Shown here in pieces: positions 34,396 to 43,555 of a DNA stretch of 64,000 nt. This stretch comes from JAADHI01 sp964451325 (GTDB lineage: Bacteria > Nitrospirota > Nitrospiria > SBBL01 > JAADHI01). Each line of letters begins with the position of its first letter. Positions within the stretch are counted from its first letter, which is position 1. Both the position numbers and the translations under genes were made by a program. Where the stretch lies: assembly GCA_964451325.1 (NCBI GenBank), contig CAYVHO010000011.1, positions 1 through 64,000 of the forward strand. The letters run 5' to 3'. The notes under the pieces are model-generated. The model was not told the origin of the DNA, searched no databases, and worked only from the letters and a program-made list of their open reading frames with translations.

Positions 34396-35313
34396 CTAAT
34401 CGGGTGTTTCTTTGCGAATCCCCTCTGCAATCATAAGCACACGTCGCATTTGTACGATATCGTGTACCCTCAAAATTCTCGCACCCTGAAAAACCGCAAT
34501 GGCAAGCGCAGCAGCCGTACCCTCAAGACGCTCAGAGGCGGGCAAGTCCAGCATATCACCGATAAACGATTTCCGCGATGGGCCCAGTAGGAGAGGAATT
34601 CCAAAACCAGAAAAACAGGGCAGTTTGTGAATGATGCTCAGATTATGAGCAATGGTCTTTCCAAAACCAATCCCCGGATCAAGCACAATGCGATCCATTG
34701 AAATTCCCAAGGTTTTGGCCTGCGATATCCGCGTTTTAAAAAATGCAGAAATTTCTTCAATCAGGTTTTTATATTGCGGGGCGTCCTGCATTGTTTTCGG
34801 ACTTCCCTTTGCGTGCATGACAACTAAAGCTGTATTCGTATTTTCGGAAACGACAGAGAGCATTTCAGGATCGGCGTTCAAACCGCTGACATCGTTAATA
34901 ATGGAGGCGCCTACAGCAATGGCTTGACGTGCGATTTCAGGTTTTCGTGTGTCGATTGAAATGGGAACAGAAATTTGTTGCGCCAAGGCACGCACAACCG
35001 GCAGCACACGACGCGCTTCTTCTTCTAAAGGAACAGCCAATGCGCCAGGACGTGTGGACTCACCGCCAATATCCAGAATATCAGCACCCTCGGAAACAAG
35101 CTGAAGTGCATGTTCAAGGGCTTTTTCGGGTTTAAAAAACTGGCCGCCATCTGAAAAAGAATCCGGGGTCACATTGAGAACCCCCATAATCAAAGGACGC
35201 GCCTGATAATCCAAAAGAAAATGACCACAACGCCAGTGGCCGGAATTTGGAAGGAGTGAGGGAGGAGAAAAAAAAGGGGACTCCCTTGTAGGGGAGTCCC
35301 TCTTTTCTTTCAT
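34396..35313 (-). CDS. folP: Dihydropteroate synthase FolP
   Basis: A TIM-barrel enzyme of folate synthesis and the sulfonamide target. Core motifs: LIMGVLNVTPDSFSDGG, ADILDIGGESTRPGA, ISIDTRKPEIARQA, IINDVSGL, LDPGIGFGKT and LGPSRKSFIGD. The conserved part begins near WRCGHFLLDY; no ATG, GTG or TTG lies close before that, so translation must start upstream, at ATG 35313 or GTG 35328. The resulting N-terminus (MKEKRDSPTRESPFFSPPS) has no family character and is encoded across an intrinsic terminator. The gene follows ftsH, an old conserved order. Confidence 0.88.
   Translation of the reverse strand: MKEKRDSPTRESPFFSPPSLLPNSGHWRCGHFLLDYQARPLIMGVLNVTPDSFSDGGQFFKPEKALEHALQLVSEGADILDIGGESTRPGALAVPLEEEARRVLPVVRALAQQISVPISIDTRKPEIARQAIAVGASIINDVSGLNADPEMLSVVSENTNTALVVMHAKGSPKTMQDAPQYKNLIEEISAFFKTRISQAKTLGISMDRIVLDPGIGFGKTIAHNLSIIHKLPCFSGFGIPLLLGPSRKSFIGDMLDLPASERLEGTAAALAIAVFQGARILRVHDIVQMRRVLMIAEGIRKETPD
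35268..35301 (-). terminator. Intrinsic terminator inside the first codons of folP
   Basis: On the minus strand GGGACTCCC (35300-35292), loop CTACAA and GGGAGTCCC (35285-35277), followed after one C by eight T (35275-35268). This is a textbook rho-independent terminator, 47 bp past the ftsH stop and 12 bp after the folP ATG. Confidence 0.85.
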
Positions 35314-35347
35314 TGCATCTTTTCTCACAATGCGATACGAGCTGCTT

Positions 35348-37174
35348 TTACACAGGGACAGTCAGCGGCTCACTCGGACTTGACGCACAAGCTTGGACAA
35401 TCGCCTCAATTTGAGGGGCGTCCAGCGTTTCTCTTTCCAATAAGGCCTCTGCCAAGGCGACAAGCGTCTTCATATTATCTGTAATCAATGTTTTGGCCCG
35501 TTCGTAATTTTCAACGATTAAACGCCGGACTTCCCGGTCAATTTCAATCGCGGTCTGCTCGGAATAGTCTCGGTGTTGAGAAATTTCACGTCCGAGGAAA
35601 ATTTCCTGCTCTTTACCGCCAAAAGAAAGAGGCCCCATCCTTTCGCTCATCCCCCACTGACACACCATTTTTCTCGCCATCTCCGTCGCCCGCTCAATAT
35701 CATTGCCTGCGCCGGTTGTAATATCCTGAAGCACCAGTTCCTCAGCAACACGTCCCCCCATCATGATGGTAATCGTGTCGTAAAGCCACTTCTTTTTGTA
35801 ACTATGGCGGTCATCTGTTGGCAATTGCATGGTCACGCCCAAGGCCTGACCCCGTGGAATAATGGTCACTTTGTGGATCGGATCCGTTCCGGGTAAAAGT
35901 TTTGCAATTAAGGTATGCCCTGCTTCATGATAAGCGGTAATCTTTTTTTCTTCGTCAGTCAGGACCAAACTTCTTCGTTCAACGCCCATTAAAACCTTGT
36001 CTTTCGCATCTTCAAAATCGACCATTTCAACAAGGGTTTTGCTTCTACGTGCTGCGAGCAAGGCCGCTTCATTTACCAGGTTCGCCAGATCAGCTCCGGC
36101 AAAACCCGGGGTACCCCGAGCGATAACTTCTAAAGTAACATCTGCCCCAAGCGGAATATTTTTCGTATGAACTTTCAAGACTTCTCCTCGACCTCTCACA
36201 TCGGGATGACCGACCGTAATCTGTCGGTCAAAACGTCCGGGCCGTAACAAGGCAGGATCAAGCACATCGGGTCGGTTTGTTGCCGCAATCAAAATGACGC
36301 CTTCAGTCGTTTCAAAACCGTCCATCTCAACCAAGAGTTGGTTTAGGGTTTGCTCCCGCTCATCATGTCCGCCCCCTAAACCTGCGCCACGATGACGACC
36401 CACGGCATCAATTTCATCGATAAAGATGATGCAGGGTGCATGTTTTTTCCCTTGCTCAAACAGATCACGCACACGAGACGCCCCAACACCGACAAACATT
36501 TCGACAAAATCAGAACCGGAAATAGAAAAGAAAGGCACAGATGCTTCCCCTGCAATCGCTTTTGCCAAGAGGGTTTTCCCCGTGCCAGGAGGGCCGACAA
36601 CCAAGACGCCTTTTGGAATACGGCCTCCCAATTTTTGAAATTTGGGCGGATCTTTTAAAAACTCAATAATTTCTTCGACTTCGGCCTTGGCTTCTTCAAC
36701 ACCCGCAACATCAGCAAAAGTCACCTTCTTTTTTTCCTCAGAAAGCAGCTTCGCCTTGCTTTTGCCAAAAGACATGGCCTTGTTACCCCCCATCTGCATC
36801 TGCCGCATAAAGAAAACCCACAAACCGATAAACAAAATAAACGGCCCCCAAGTCATCAGAAAGGTAATGTACCAGGGCGGTGCCTCTGGAGGTTTTGCGG
36901 TAATACGCACATTTTTTTCACGAAGGATCTTAATCAGCTCTGGATCATTGGCTGTATAAGTTTTAAAATTTGTGCCATCTCTAAGTGTGCCCGTAATATA
37001 ATTATCTCGAATCGTCACCTCAGAAACTTCGCCCTTTTCCGTCTTCATCATGAAATCCGAAAAAATGATCTCATCCTCCATCGGACGCGCAGTGGTATTA
37101 AACAGATTAAACAATAAAATCATAAATAGACCCACAACAAACCAAAGGGCCAGGTTTTTCGAACGAGGATTCAT
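35348..37174 (-). CDS. ftsH: ATP-dependent membrane zinc protease FtsH
   Basis: A 608-aa AAA+ protease of the inner membrane that degrades LpxC, SecY and other proteins in model species. Two transmembrane helices (about 9-27 and 101-123) flank a small periplasmic domain. Walker A GPPGTGKT starts at 194, Walker B is CIIFIDEIDAVG, the second region of homology ends RPGRFDRQI, and the zinc site HEAGH is at 416-420. The ribosome binding site is AGGAG. As the regulator of LpxC in enterobacteria it may balance the lpx operon, though that link is not shown for this lineage. Confidence 0.97.
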   Translation of the reverse strand: MNPRSKNLALWFVVGLFMILLFNLFNTTARPMEDEIIFSDFMMKTEKGEVSEVTIRDNYITGTLRDGTNFKTYTANDPELIKILREKNVRITAKPPEAPPWYITFLMTWGPFILFIGLWVFFMRQMQMGGNKAMSFGKSKAKLLSEEKKKVTFADVAGVEEAKAEVEEIIEFLKDPPKFQKLGGRIPKGVLVVGPPGTGKTLLAKAIAGEASVPFFSISGSDFVEMFVGVGASRVRDLFEQGKKHAPCIIFIDEIDAVGRHRGAGLGGGHDEREQTLNQLLVEMDGFETTEGVILIAATNRPDVLDPALLRPGRFDRQITVGHPDVRGRGEVLKVHTKNIPLGADVTLEVIARGTPGFAGADLANLVNEAALLAARRSKTLVEMVDFEDAKDKVLMGVERRSLVLTDEEKKITAYHEAGHTLIAKLLPGTDPIHKVTIIPRGQALGVTMQLPTDDRHSYKKKWLYDTITIMMGGRVAEELVLQDITTGAGNDIERATEMARKMVCQWGMSERMGPLSFGGKEQEIFLGREISQHRDYSEQTAIEIDREVRRLIVENYERAKTLITDNMKTLVALAEALLERETLDAPQIEAIVQACASSPSEPLTVPV

Positions 37175-37243
37175 CTGGTTCTCCTAAAAGTCAAATGCTC
37201 TCTCTAAATCAATTAAAGAATTAAAGTGTCTATTTTGCAGTCT

Positions 37244-37271
37244 AACATACCCGATGACCACTGACAATCAA
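37244..37271 (-). promoter_or_regulatory. Promoter candidate for ftsH
   Basis: On the minus strand TTGATT (37271-37266), 16-bp spacer and TATGTT (37249-37244). It lies in the 179-bp gap between hpt and ftsH, leaving a leader of about 60 bases. Confidence 0.4.
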
Positions 37272-37353
37272 CACTTTTATTTCAGTAAAACGACCATATC
37301 CCCTAATAGTAAGCCCTGAAGCTGTGGAATTCAAGAGATGAAAAATCGAAAAC

Positions 37354-37902
37354 TTACCCTGCAGTGATATTGTCCAATGAAGCAATGTAAGGCAGGTTAC
37401 GATACTTGTTTTTATAGTCAAGCCCATAACCAACGACATATCGATTTGGAATTTCAAAACAGATGTAATCAATTTCCACTTCAATCTTTCGGCGCTCAGG
37501 TTTATTGAGCAAAGTACAAAATTTCAGAGAGTTGGGGTTTCGTTTTAGGATCTCTTCCCGCAAGAAGGTGACCGTGTAGCCTGAGTCAACAATATCTTCG
37601 ATAATCAGCACATCCCGCCCCTTGATTTCAGAAGCGATGTCCGAAATAATTTTTACCGTCCCACCATCTTTACGCCGTTTGTCTCGCTGACGTGAAACCA
37701 CTAAAAAATCAACTTCCAAGGGAATCGGAACGGCGCGAACCAAGTCAGAAAAAAAAGCAAACGCGCCCTTAAGCACACCGATCATCAGCAGGTCTTTGCC
37801 TTGATAATCTCGGGCAATTTTTATCCCCAGCGACTTAATACGTCTGCGCATGGATTCTTGTGTAATGACGGGTTTTCCAAATAGTTTTTTTTCCATACTC
37901 AA
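37354..37902 (-). CDS. hpt: Hypoxanthine phosphoribosyltransferase
   Basis: A 182-aa purine-salvage enzyme converting hypoxanthine or guanine to nucleotides. The PRPP motif is VLIIEDIVDSGYT, the N-terminal loop is LLMIGVLKGAFAFFSDLV, and the base-binding end is FEIPNRYVVGYGLDY. It sits between tilS and ftsH, the classical tilS-hpt-ftsH order seen in many Firmicutes and Gram-negatives. The ATG at 37902 gives the expected N-terminus. Confidence 0.95.
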   Translation of the reverse strand: MSMEKKLFGKPVITQESMRRRIKSLGIKIARDYQGKDLLMIGVLKGAFAFFSDLVRAVPIPLEVDFLVVSRQRDKRRKDGGTVKIISDIASEIKGRDVLIIEDIVDSGYTVTFLREEILKRNPNSLKFCTLLNKPERRKIEVEIDYICFEIPNRYVVGYGLDYKNKYRNLPYIASLDNITAG

Positions 37903-37938
37903 TTACAAATCCTAAAGTTTGAGGGCAGAAGAAGTGTT

Positions 37939-39372
37939 TTAAGCTTTAATACATTTTTGCACTTCGATCGTGAATACACGAAGACTACGACGCGTCGCAC
38001 AAAACCGTGCATCAATGCGATGACCAATCACCCATAAAATTCCTTCTGAACTTGCGAGAATGGGAATGCGATGACGCTCGGCTCTTTTAATCTTAACATC
38101 AATAAAAAAATCTTGAAGTTTTTTATGCCTCCCCCCCATTCCAAGTGGGGCGAATCGATCCCCTCTCTGCCATGCACGAACGAATAAAGGCCCGGAGATT
38201 TTATCAAAATCGAAAGAGGCCTTGCAAGCCGAAAAGGGATATTCTTGTTTCGAGGATGAAGAGATCACAAATCGCAGATTCCAATGCGGGAAATCGCGTG
38301 TCACAGAAAAAGGGGCCTCCCCCCACTGAGGGATAGGGCATTTGCTTTCCTGGAAATGAAATGTATTCTCTTCTTCTTTAAGACGACCTCGAAAGATAGA
38401 GAACTTCAGGCCATTTTTTTGAACACTCAAACCTTGTGGCAGTTGGTAAATATTTCCATTTTTCCCAGAGAGTACCTGGGAGAGTGCGACCTCGGTATGT
38501 TTAAATGCAATGCCATTGAGATTGTGCTGTAATTGTTCAATGCCCCAACGCAAGACACGTCTTTGCAATGCAAGGTGAAGCCCTTGAAGTGAGGCGACAC
38601 AAAAAGAAACCGCCTCTGCTGTCACTTCAACATCAAGTCTGGGGAGTTGTGCCAGCATGGACTGATGCATCAAATCGTCCTCGGCTCTCAACAAAGTAGC
38701 TTCTCGGTGCAGTGCTTCTTTTATCTTCGGATTATATGTTTCTAAAACAGGAAGCAGAACGTGTCGAACCTTGTTACGAAGATAGACCGTCTGCTTATTT
38801 GAGGGATCATTGCAAAATGCAAGTCCAGAGGCTGAGAGTTCGCACATAATTTCGGAGCGGCTGCAATCCATCAGAGGACGAATCAACCCGCCATCCCGCC
38901 GCTCGGGAATGCCACGCAAACCCCTCACACCCGAACCCCGCAACATCCGCATCAGAAAAGTCTCGGCCTGATCATCCGCAGTATGGCCTAAAGCGATCCA
39001 CTGACAAGCCGCCTTTTTTGCCGTTTCCCTCAAAAAGGCATAACGCACCTGACGCGCACCAGCTTGTTTTGAAAGACCATTTTCTTTGCAAATTTGTGCA
39101 ACAGGCTGAGCAGAAAGCGTCACGGGTAGGCCCCAGCCTTTTGCAAGATTTCCCACAAAAAAGGCCTCATCTGCAGCCTCTGTACGAAACTGATGATTCA
39201 AATGTGCGACATGGAGGGATAAGTGAAATGGCGGAGGAAGATTTCTGAGTAGGTGCAATAAACACACAGAATCAGGCCCTCCCGAAACCGCAACAAGTAC
39301 CTTGTCTTTTGGAGCGAGACCAAACCGTTTAATGGCCTGGACAAATTTTTCAAGCAAGAAGGATGGTTTCAA
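37939..39372 (-). CDS. tilS: tRNA(Ile)-lysidine synthase TilS
   Basis: A 477-aa ATP-pyrophosphatase that converts C34 of the minor tRNA-Ile to lysidine. The P-loop is VAVSGGPDSVCLLH (residues 27-40), followed by HLNHQFRTEAADEAFFV, the substrate segment LGHTADDQAETFLMRMLRGSG and the C-terminal domain with GDRFAPLGMGGRHKKLQDFF. Length suits the two-domain type. The start codon is TTG 39372; a GAAG lies upstream but the ribosome binding site is poor. Confidence 0.95.
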   Translation of the reverse strand: MKPSFLLEKFVQAIKRFGLAPKDKVLVAVSGGPDSVCLLHLLRNLPPPFHLSLHVAHLNHQFRTEAADEAFFVGNLAKGWGLPVTLSAQPVAQICKENGLSKQAGARQVRYAFLRETAKKAACQWIALGHTADDQAETFLMRMLRGSGVRGLRGIPERRDGGLIRPLMDCSRSEIMCELSASGLAFCNDPSNKQTVYLRNKVRHVLLPVLETYNPKIKEALHREATLLRAEDDLMHQSMLAQLPRLDVEVTAEAVSFCVASLQGLHLALQRRVLRWGIEQLQHNLNGIAFKHTEVALSQVLSGKNGNIYQLPQGLSVQKNGLKFSIFRGRLKEEENTFHFQESKCPIPQWGEAPFSVTRDFPHWNLRFVISSSSKQEYPFSACKASFDFDKISGPLFVRAWQRGDRFAPLGMGGRHKKLQDFFIDVKIKRAERHRIPILASSEGILWVIGHRIDARFCATRRSLRVFTIEVQKCIKA

Positions 39373-39400
39373 GACAAGGCTTCACAAGGGAAGGAGCCCT

Positions 39401-40336
39401 TTAGCGTGCCAGGATTTCTCTGGCTTTATCAACATCTTTTTGAATTTGAATACTCAGCGCCTCTGCACTGTCAAAACGCTCATCACCACGCACCCAATCA
39501 ATCAATGCAACACGCAAACGTTTTTCGTACAGATCTTTCTTAAAATCCAAAACATGCACCTCAAGTGAAAGAACATTCTGATCAAATGTCGGCTTGGTCC
39601 CAATGTACACCACACAATCCTTTGTACCATAGCCATCTGTTTTTAAAAAATCGGCACGCGCAGCATAGATCCCCTCTCTTGGAATCAATTCGTTAGGGAG
39701 ACGGAGATTGGCTGTGGGAAAGCCCAAGGCAGCCCCTCGATCATCACCGTGAAGCACTTTGCCCTCAACAATATAGTGACGCCCTAACATTTTGGCCGCC
39801 AATGCCACATTGCCTTCCATCAGTTGTTTTCTCACTTCTGAGGAACTGACAACATGACCTTCCACCTGAACAGGTTCAGGTGAAATGACTTTGAAGCCTA
39901 AGGTTTCACCATAACGAATCAGGTCGTCCAGCGTGCCTTCCTGGTCTTTTCCAAAACGGAAGTTTTTGCCAACAACAACCTCCTTGCACCCAATTTTTTC
40001 GTGAAGGAATTTTTTTGCAAACCCTTCCGGAGAAAGCTCGGCAAATGCTTTGTTAAATTCAGTCACATAAGTCACATCAATACCGAACCCTTCAATCAGT
40101 CGTGCTTTAATCTGAAAGGTATTTAGGAGCTTAAACGTCTTTCCCGGATTCAAATGGCGCCGCGGATGAGGCTCAAAGGTAAGAACAACGGCAGTGCCGT
40201 TGTTCTGCTTCGCGCGCTCTATGGCCTCAGCAATAATGGCTTGATGGCCTAAGTGCACACCGTCAAAATTTCCAATAGCCACAATAGGGTAATCCAGGTT
40301 TGGTTTGATGTTCGAAGCGCCGATGAGCAATTTCAT
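39401..40336 (-). CDS. ribF: Bifunctional riboflavin kinase/FAD synthetase RibF
   Basis: A 311-aa enzyme making FMN and FAD. The N-terminal nucleotidyltransferase has IGNFDGVHLGHQAIIAEA and VVLTFEPHPRR; the C-terminal kinase has GRHYIVEGKVLHGDDRGAALGFPTANL, with PTAN the ATP-binding motif. The ribosome binding site GAAGGGA precedes ATG. It is one base away from hemB, so hemB-ribF are likely co-translated. Confidence 0.96.
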   Translation of the reverse strand: MKLLIGASNIKPNLDYPIVAIGNFDGVHLGHQAIIAEAIERAKQNNGTAVVLTFEPHPRRHLNPGKTFKLLNTFQIKARLIEGFGIDVTYVTEFNKAFAELSPEGFAKKFLHEKIGCKEVVVGKNFRFGKDQEGTLDDLIRYGETLGFKVISPEPVQVEGHVVSSSEVRKQLMEGNVALAAKMLGRHYIVEGKVLHGDDRGAALGFPTANLRLPNELIPREGIYAARADFLKTDGYGTKDCVVYIGTKPTFDQNVLSLEVHVLDFKKDLYEKRLRVALIDWVRGDERFDSAEALSIQIQKDVDKAREILAR

Positions 40337-40337
40337 A

Positions 40338-41318
40338 TTATTTCCCTTCAGTTAACATTTGGGCAATCTCTTTTGCGAAGTAAGTCAGAAAAATATCAGC
40401 CCCTGCCCGCTTCATCGAGAGTAGGGATTCAAAAATAGCCTTTTTTTCGTCAATCCAGCCTTTTTCTGCCGCAGCCTTAATCATGGCATATTCCCCACTC
40501 ACCTGATAGGCCGCAATCGGGACATCAAACTGCTCACGCAAATCCCGAATAATGTCCAAGTAAGGCAGGGCAGGTTTCACCATAATCATGTCTGCCCCTT
40601 CTTCAATATCCAAAGCGGCTTCACGGATGGCTTCACGTGCATTCGCGGGATCCATTTGATAGGCCTTTCGGTCCCCAAATTGCGGACAGGAATCCGCCGC
40701 ATCTCGAAAAGGGGCGTAAAAACAAGAAGCATATTTGACCGCATAGGACAATATTGGGATTTCTTCGTAGCCCTGTTGATCCAGACCCTTGCGAATCGCG
40801 CCCACACGACCATCCATCATATCAGAGGGCGCAACAATGTCGGCACCTGCGTCCACATGACTCAGGGCCATTTTCACCAACAAATCCAAGGTTTCGTCAT
40901 TTAAAATCTTACCGTCTTTTACAACACCACAGTGCCCATGAGAGGTGTATTCATCGATGCAAACGTCGGTAATGAGCAAACGATCCGGGTGTTCTTTTTT
41001 CAGTGCACGCACGGCTTGCTGAACGATGCCTTCCGGATCCATGCCCTCCGAGCCAATTTCATCCTTGATTCTAGGAATGCCAAAGAGCATCACCGCTGGA
41101 ATGCCCAGACCAAAGGCTTCGGCACAGGTTTTTAAAAGTTCAGGGATGCTGAGTCGATACTGACCGGGCATTGAGGCAATTTCACTTTTTCCACGGGCGC
41201 CATGTTGCACAAAGAGGGGTAAAATCAGTTGATCGACGGCAAGACGGGTCTCCCGCACAAGGCCTCGAATGGCTCTATTTTGTCTCAGTCTTCGGGGACG
41301 GTGAATGGGAAAAGCCAA
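40338..41318 (-). CDS. hemB: Porphobilinogen synthase HemB
   Basis: A 326-aa enzyme condensing two 5-aminolevulinate molecules. The metal region is DVCIDEYTSHGHCGVV and the Schiff-base lysines lie in VKYASCFYAPFRDA and MIMVKPALPYLDI. In the zinc type three cysteines occupy the metal site (DVCLCEYTSHGHC); here the middle one is Asp (C-x-D), so the site is mixed. The start codon is TTG 41318 with AGGAG upstream. It follows cobA/hemD by 30 bp in one tetrapyrrole unit. Confidence 0.95.
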   Translation of the reverse strand: MAFPIHRPRRLRQNRAIRGLVRETRLAVDQLILPLFVQHGARGKSEIASMPGQYRLSIPELLKTCAEAFGLGIPAVMLFGIPRIKDEIGSEGMDPEGIVQQAVRALKKEHPDRLLITDVCIDEYTSHGHCGVVKDGKILNDETLDLLVKMALSHVDAGADIVAPSDMMDGRVGAIRKGLDQQGYEEIPILSYAVKYASCFYAPFRDAADSCPQFGDRKAYQMDPANAREAIREAALDIEEGADMIMVKPALPYLDIIRDLREQFDVPIAAYQVSGEYAMIKAAAEKGWIDEKKAIFESLLSMKRAGADIFLTYFAKEIAQMLTEGK

Positions 41319-41348
41319 AAAAAATCTCCTTATAAAATCAGTTCCAGT

Positions 41349-42896
41349 CTACGCCAAACCTTGATAATAATCCACAATAGCCGATGTAAGGGCGGGAAAA
41401 GTATAGTCTTTTGGCACCACATCTACTTCCAGCCCCAAAGCCCTGGCCGCCTCCGCCGTCACCGGGCCGATACAGGCAATTTTACTGTCCTTGAGCTGTT
41501 TTTGAAGACGTTCTTTTCCGATAATTTCAACAAAATGACGAAAGGTCGATGCGCTGGCAAAGGTCAATACATCAATTTTACGTTCTCCAAAAAATGTTTC
41601 AAAATCCGTGCTTTCATAGGTCGGACGCAGGGCTTGATAGACAGGAACCACATCGACCACAGCCCCCGACTCCCTGAGTGTATCGGGCAATATTTCACGA
41701 GCCTCAAGTGCCCTCGGGATCAGGAAGCGCTTTCCTTTTACCCCACGGGCAAGCAGTAAATCTAAGAGTCCTTCCGCCTTAAACTCTGAAGGGATGAGGT
41801 CAACACGGAGATCCCAATCTTCGATTGCTTCTGCGGTACGAGGCCCAATGGCACAAATAAAGATGCCTTTCAGCAAACGCAGGTCTTTTTTTAAGGTTCG
41901 TAATCGTTGTCTGAAAAAAGAAACCCCGTTGACCGAGGTAAAAATCAAAACATCGTAACTTTCAATACGATTGATCGCAGCATCCAAGGCATCCCAGTCA
42001 GGCGGCGGCACAATTTCAAGTGTCGGGAAAGAAAGCGGCTCGGCACCCAAAGCACTCAATTGATCCATAAATTCGCTCGCCTGTGCCTTTGCACGTGTGA
42101 CCAGGATGCGTTTACCAAACAACGGTCGTGTTTCAAACCAATTCAATTTGCCTCTGAGAGAAACAACCTCGCCCACAACCATGACCACGGGGGGTTTAAT
42201 ACCCGCTGCTTTAGCAAGGGTGAGGATCGTGCTTAAAGTCCCCGTGACTGTTTTTTGATAGGGATGCGTTCCCCATTGAATGAGTGCCGTGGGGGTATCC
42301 GGTGGTTTTCCCTGTGATAAAAGCTTTTTTGTAATGGTGTGCAATTTGCCCATCGCCATTAAAAAAACAAGGGTATCGGTACCCGTCGTCAGTTTTTCCC
42401 AGTCGAATGGCCCTTGTGGTTTGTCGGGATCTTCGTGGCCCGTAACAACCGTGAAGGACGAAGCCATTTTCCGATGTGTCAAGGGAATGCCTGCATAAGC
42501 AGGAACCCCAATGGCCGAAGAAACACCAGGCACCACCTCAAAAGGGATGGATGCCGCAACCAAGGCCTCAATTTCTTCCCCGCCCCGACCAAAAATAAAG
42601 GGATCGCCTCCCTTTAAACGCACAACAGCTTTCCCCGCTTTGGCCGATGCAATCAAAAGCTGATTGATTTTTTCCTGGTGTTTGGAGTTACGGGACCCTC
42701 CTTTTTTTCCAACATAGATACGCTCTGCGGACTCATCTGCAAAATCAAGCAGCTGAGGGTTGGCCAAATAATCATAGATCACCACATCTGCCCTCGAAAG
42801 CAGGGCTTTTCCCTTCAAAGTCAAGAGCGAGGGATCACCCGGACCGGCACCCACCAACGCAACTTTTCCCTTTGTGATCTTCGTTGACAACGACAT
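41349..42896 (-). CDS. cobA/hemD: CobA-HemD fusion: uroporphyrinogen-III methyltransferase/synthase
   Basis: A 515-aa two-domain enzyme. Residues 1-245 are the SAM-dependent methyltransferase (VALVGAGPGDPSLLTLKG, YLANPQLLDF, VVRLKGGDPFIFGRGGEE, VVPGVSSAIGVPAYAGIPL), making precorrin-2. Residues 258-515 are the uroporphyrinogen-III synthase (GKRILVTRAKAQASEF, IFTSVNGVSFFRQRL, TFASASTFRHFVE). Such fusions are frequent in deltaproteobacteria, Nitrospirota and clostridia. I prefer the ATG at 42896, five bases after AGGGAAG, to the GTG at 42902. With hemB and the CbiX-like chelatase it feeds siroheme, heme or cobalamin. Confidence 0.94.
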   Translation of the reverse strand: MSLSTKITKGKVALVGAGPGDPSLLTLKGKALLSRADVVIYDYLANPQLLDFADESAERIYVGKKGGSRNSKHQEKINQLLIASAKAGKAVVRLKGGDPFIFGRGGEEIEALVAASIPFEVVPGVSSAIGVPAYAGIPLTHRKMASSFTVVTGHEDPDKPQGPFDWEKLTTGTDTLVFLMAMGKLHTITKKLLSQGKPPDTPTALIQWGTHPYQKTVTGTLSTILTLAKAAGIKPPVVMVVGEVVSLRGKLNWFETRPLFGKRILVTRAKAQASEFMDQLSALGAEPLSFPTLEIVPPPDWDALDAAINRIESYDVLIFTSVNGVSFFRQRLRTLKKDLRLLKGIFICAIGPRTAEAIEDWDLRVDLIPSEFKAEGLLDLLLARGVKGKRFLIPRALEAREILPDTLRESGAVVDVVPVYQALRPTYESTDFETFFGERKIDVLTFASASTFRHFVEIIGKERLQKQLKDSKIACIGPVTAEAARALGLEVDVVPKDYTFPALTSAIVDYYQGLA

Positions 42897-43001
42897 AGTC
42901 ACTTCCCTAACAAGAGTTCATAAAAAGTGCATTTAAGAATATCGGCCCCCGAGGGCTTCGTCAATGACGAAATTCTCAAATAACAAAAATGGCAAAAGGA
43001 C

Positions 43002-43031
43002 AAAAAAAGACCGGCCTTTTCAGACCGGTCT
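43002..43031 (-). terminator. Intrinsic terminator of the SmbP-like gene
   Basis: On the minus strand AGACCGG (43031-43025) pairs with CCGGTCT (43014-43008) across a 10-base loop and is followed by a run of T (down to 43002). It lies 35 bp past the stop codon. Confidence 0.85.
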
Positions 43032-43065
43032 GGGTAAAATCAAAGGAGATTAAGTGAACTTTGCC

Positions 43066-43500
43066 TTACTTCATTTCATTTGCATGTTTCAGGCCTTCAC
43101 GTGCATGTGCCATGGCATCTTTCCCATGTCCCATCAAGACATCAAGATGATCCAGCATGCCATGTTTTACCGCAGATTTTGCGTGACTGATGGCTTCTTT
43201 CACATGAGACATGGCCTCAGGCCCGTGCATTTTTGTCGCCGCGCTGGCGTCAGAAGCATCAATGCCGCCTTGTCCATGCGCCATGCATTCCTCGGCCTCT
43301 TGAATCATTTTTTTGAAGTGTTTTACCGCAACACCGCCATGCCCCTGGCCCCCGTGGTCGAGCCCTTTTTCCCCAGCAACCACCATCTCATTGCAATGTT
43401 TTTTCGAAATATCGACGTGCATCGCAGACCCGGCAAAACTGAGACCGGAGAATCCAAAAACCGAAACCACGACCACGGCGATAGAAATATTCAAACGCAT
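43066..43500 (-). CDS. SmbP-like His-rich periplasmic metal-binding protein
   Basis: A 144-aa secreted protein with signal peptide MRLNISIAVVVVSVFGFSGL, cleaved near SFAGS. The mature part is helical with His at nearly every turn, in repeats such as SHVKEAISHAKSAVKHG and AMAHAREGLKHANE, close to Nitrosomonas SmbP, which binds copper, nickel and zinc. It adds two Cys (KKHCNE and EAEECMAHG) absent from typical SmbP, and a Gly/His stretch LDHGGQGHGG. Monocistronic: strong GGGGGG-type ribosome binding site and its own terminator. Likely a periplasmic metal buffer. Confidence 0.8.
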   Translation of the reverse strand: MRLNISIAVVVVSVFGFSGLSFAGSAMHVDISKKHCNEMVVAGEKGLDHGGQGHGGVAVKHFKKMIQEAEECMAHGQGGIDASDASAATKMHGPEAMSHVKEAISHAKSAVKHGMLDHLDVLMGHGKDAMAHAREGLKHANEMK

Positions 43501-43542
43501 ATTTTCCCCCCATACTTAAGATTTTTTGTAATGTTTCAAATT

Positions 43543-43555
43543 CTGAGAAGCTCAG
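43543..43555. promoter_or_regulatory. 13-bp palindrome between divergent SmbP-like and DUF971 genes
   Basis: CTGAGAAGCTCAG is a perfect inverted repeat (5-bp arms, 3-bp centre), 43 bp upstream of the SmbP-like start. It may be a regulator site, but arms this short occur by chance. Confidence 0.25.

Noticed and set aside
37242..37484. 80-codon frame overlapping hpt
   Set aside because: It overlaps the conserved C-terminus of hpt in another frame and has no motif.
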